Position numbers and translations under genes: made by a program
The notes under the pieces: generated by a model
Seen by the model: the letters and a program-made list of their open reading frames with translations, nothing else
Databases searched by the model: none
Told to the model about the DNA's origin: nothing
Shown here: positions 62,902-64,000 of the stretch, piece by piece
Layout: each line of letters opens with the position of its first letter
Numbering within the stretch: position 1 is the stretch's first letter
NCBI GenBank assembly: GCA_018401735.1
Contig: JAGYKI010000013.1
Coordinates: 1 to 64,000 of the forward strand
DNA length: 64,000 nucleotides
From: Schleiferiaceae bacterium
Lineage (GTDB): Bacteria; Bacteroidota; Bacteroidia; Flavobacteriales; Schleiferiaceae
Reading direction: 5' to 3'

Positions 62902-64000
62902 TTATTGTTTGAGCTTTACCACCACGTCGCGGTCTAATTCGAAATCGCGAATAACCATGTAGGGGCCTGTTGGAAAGGCCTCATTACTAAATCTAGGTTT
63001 AAAAAAGCGTGCTTGAGTATCCTCATAACTACTTATCTCCTGTGAAATAATTTCGCCTGTTTTTAAATCGAGGTTTATAATTTTCTGTTGCGACTCTTTT
63101 AATTGTTTCTCCGAGGCTAAGGTGCACCCATCGTAGTCTTCTGCATTTTTATAGCCAATTCTTTGATTGAAAATAATTTTCAACTGATTGCCTGAAATTA
63201 AAGAGCTATAGGAAGAGAAGTCATGCCATTTATAGTAAACATCGCCATACATAAAGCTGAGCTGAAACTTGTCGACCACCTTAGTCCATCTCAATTCACC
63301 AGAAGTATGAAAGCAAGAGATCGTTAAAAAATCTTGCGCCAGACTATTCCCCAAGGCATTTTGAAGTTCGGAAATGACTATATAATTGCCATTTCCCAAG
63401 ACCAAGACTCTTTTTTCAAAATTTTGATATCGATTTAAAACCCTTTTATATTGCAAGGTAGCTATGGATTCGGGCCATTGCTGTTTTTGTTCTTCAGTAA
63501 AATAATAGCTGTTTTCTGAAATTAGTTCATGGTCATAACTACTAATTAGCATTTGATGCACCCCTTGCAAGTCGTAAAAACTTTTCACATAAGATACCTC
63601 CTTACCATTAAATATTGATTTCCCTTGCTTAAGAATTAAAGCGGTAAATAAAATAGTATCCGAACCTAGATGATCCAGTTGAAACTCACTTAAAAATTCT
63701 CCCACGCCCAATTCTTCGCCAGAGATAGCAATTTCAATTGTTGCGAAATTATCTAGACTACGTGCAATACGTATACTGCTTCTATTATAGGAGAGCGAGT
63801 AAATATTATCTTGATCATCTGTAATTATCGAGGAATAGGACTGATCTAATGCTACTCTGGAAGCCATGTCCTCCTCTTCAAATTTTACTTCGTCTTGCGC
63901 TATCAATTCCAGTTGAGCATTAAAAAAACTGGTGTTAGCAGTAGCGAAATCAATTACCTTTTTTGAATTTACCACCAAGTACTTCCCTTTAGAATCAAAA
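62902..64000 (-). CDS. secreted protein of unrecognised family, tandem paralogue 3 (5' end outside window)
   Basis: The reading frame is open to the window edge, so the N-terminus lies beyond 64000. The visible 366 residues include FDSKGKYLVVNSKK, aligned with YFDPSGNYLLIFAQ and YFNPTGEYLVITSN of the other two, and then GVHQMLISSYDHELISENSYYF, NQLKIIFNQRIGYKN and the conserved end TGPYMVIRDFELDRDVVVKLKQ (in pieces). It is the most divergent of the three by eye. It is the first gene, in transcription order, of the array visible here. Confidence 0.68.
   Translation of the reverse strand, partial: FDSKGKYLVVNSKKVIDFATANTSFFNAQLELIAQDEVKFEEEDMASRVALDQSYSSIITDDQDNIYSLSYNRSSIRIARSLDNFATIEIAISGEELGVGEFLSEFQLDHLGSDTILFTALILKQGKSIFNGKEVSYVKSFYDLQGVHQMLISSYDHELISENSYYFTEEQKQQWPESIATLQYKRVLNRYQNFEKRVLVLGNGNYIVISELQNALGNSLAQDFLTISCFHTSGELRWTKVVDKFQLSFMYGDVYYKWHDFSSYSSLISGNQLKIIFNQRIGYKNAEDYDGCTLASEKQLKESQQKIINLDLKTGEIISQEISSYEDTQARFFKPRFSNEAFPTGPYMVIRDFELDRDVVVKLKQ

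Overview
The window looks like chromosomal DNA of a marine member of the Bacteroidota, most likely Flavobacteriales. Supporting signs are SusC/SusD pairs, type IX secretion (T9SS) sorting domains of both type A and type B, a GLPGLI-family protein beside an outer-membrane barrel, an HU-CCDC81/SPOR protein, the DUF6341-DUF6427-purD neighbourhood, -7 promoter boxes of the form TAnnTTTG, and start sites without strong Shine-Dalgarno sequences. The exact genus cannot be read from the sequence.

Layout. 1-11 kb: mainly housekeeping and envelope genes (5' piece of a flavoprotein with an apparent frameshift, RlmA-like methyltransferase, outer-membrane barrel plus GLPGLI protein, a lone receiver domain, dprA, HU/SPOR protein, acyl-CoA thioesterase, two small/medium membrane proteins, purD). 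11-12.4 kb: gdhA. 12.6-39.7 kb: a large polysaccharide utilisation locus (PUL) that I assign to laminarin-type beta-1,3/1,6-glucan. A divergent T9SS-secreted protein with three repeated carbohydrate-binding-like modules faces an eight-gene plus-strand operon: Nudix-type regulator, SSS transporter, MFS sugar transporter, GH16, GH30, cytoplasmic GH94/GH149-like phosphorylase, GH81-CBM6-CBM56, GH17. A minus-strand operon, susC-susD-glycan-binding lipoprotein-(hairpin)-GH16, converges on it, and another GH16-like lipoprotein sits upstream of susC. 39.7-43.7 kb: gatC, plsC, trpS, lepA. 43.8-47.2 kb: a gliding-type C-terminal-domain remnant, a T9SS type B protein and a VOC (glyoxalase-fold) remnant. 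47.2-54.4 kb: a minus-strand operon pepA-pdxA-yceD-rpmF-plsX-fabH-accB-accC. 54.5-59.6 kb: a second T9SS type B protein, ribE and dxs. 59.8 kb to the end: three tandem paralogues of an unrecognised secreted protein family, the last cut by the window edge.

How the PUL probably works (inference from families): surface lipoproteins and the T9SS-exported GH81 cut beta-1,3-glucan outside the cell. GH30 would attack beta-1,6 branches. SusC/SusD import oligosaccharides with help from the glycan-binding lipoprotein and possibly the secreted multi-module protein. The SSS and MFS proteins carry sugars across the inner membrane, and the cytoplasmic phosphorylase releases glucose-1-phosphate. Inverted repeats containing AGTACC/GGTACT lie in both the regulator promoter and the susC promoter and are candidate operators.

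Other points of interest are a dispersed repeat family of five copies (two of which supply the stop codon of the adjacent gene, and two of which face each other as inverted termini of a hairpin-rich 260-bp segment), and gene remnants at both ends of the first type B protein. I found no tRNA, rRNA, CRISPR array, insertion sequence or prophage.
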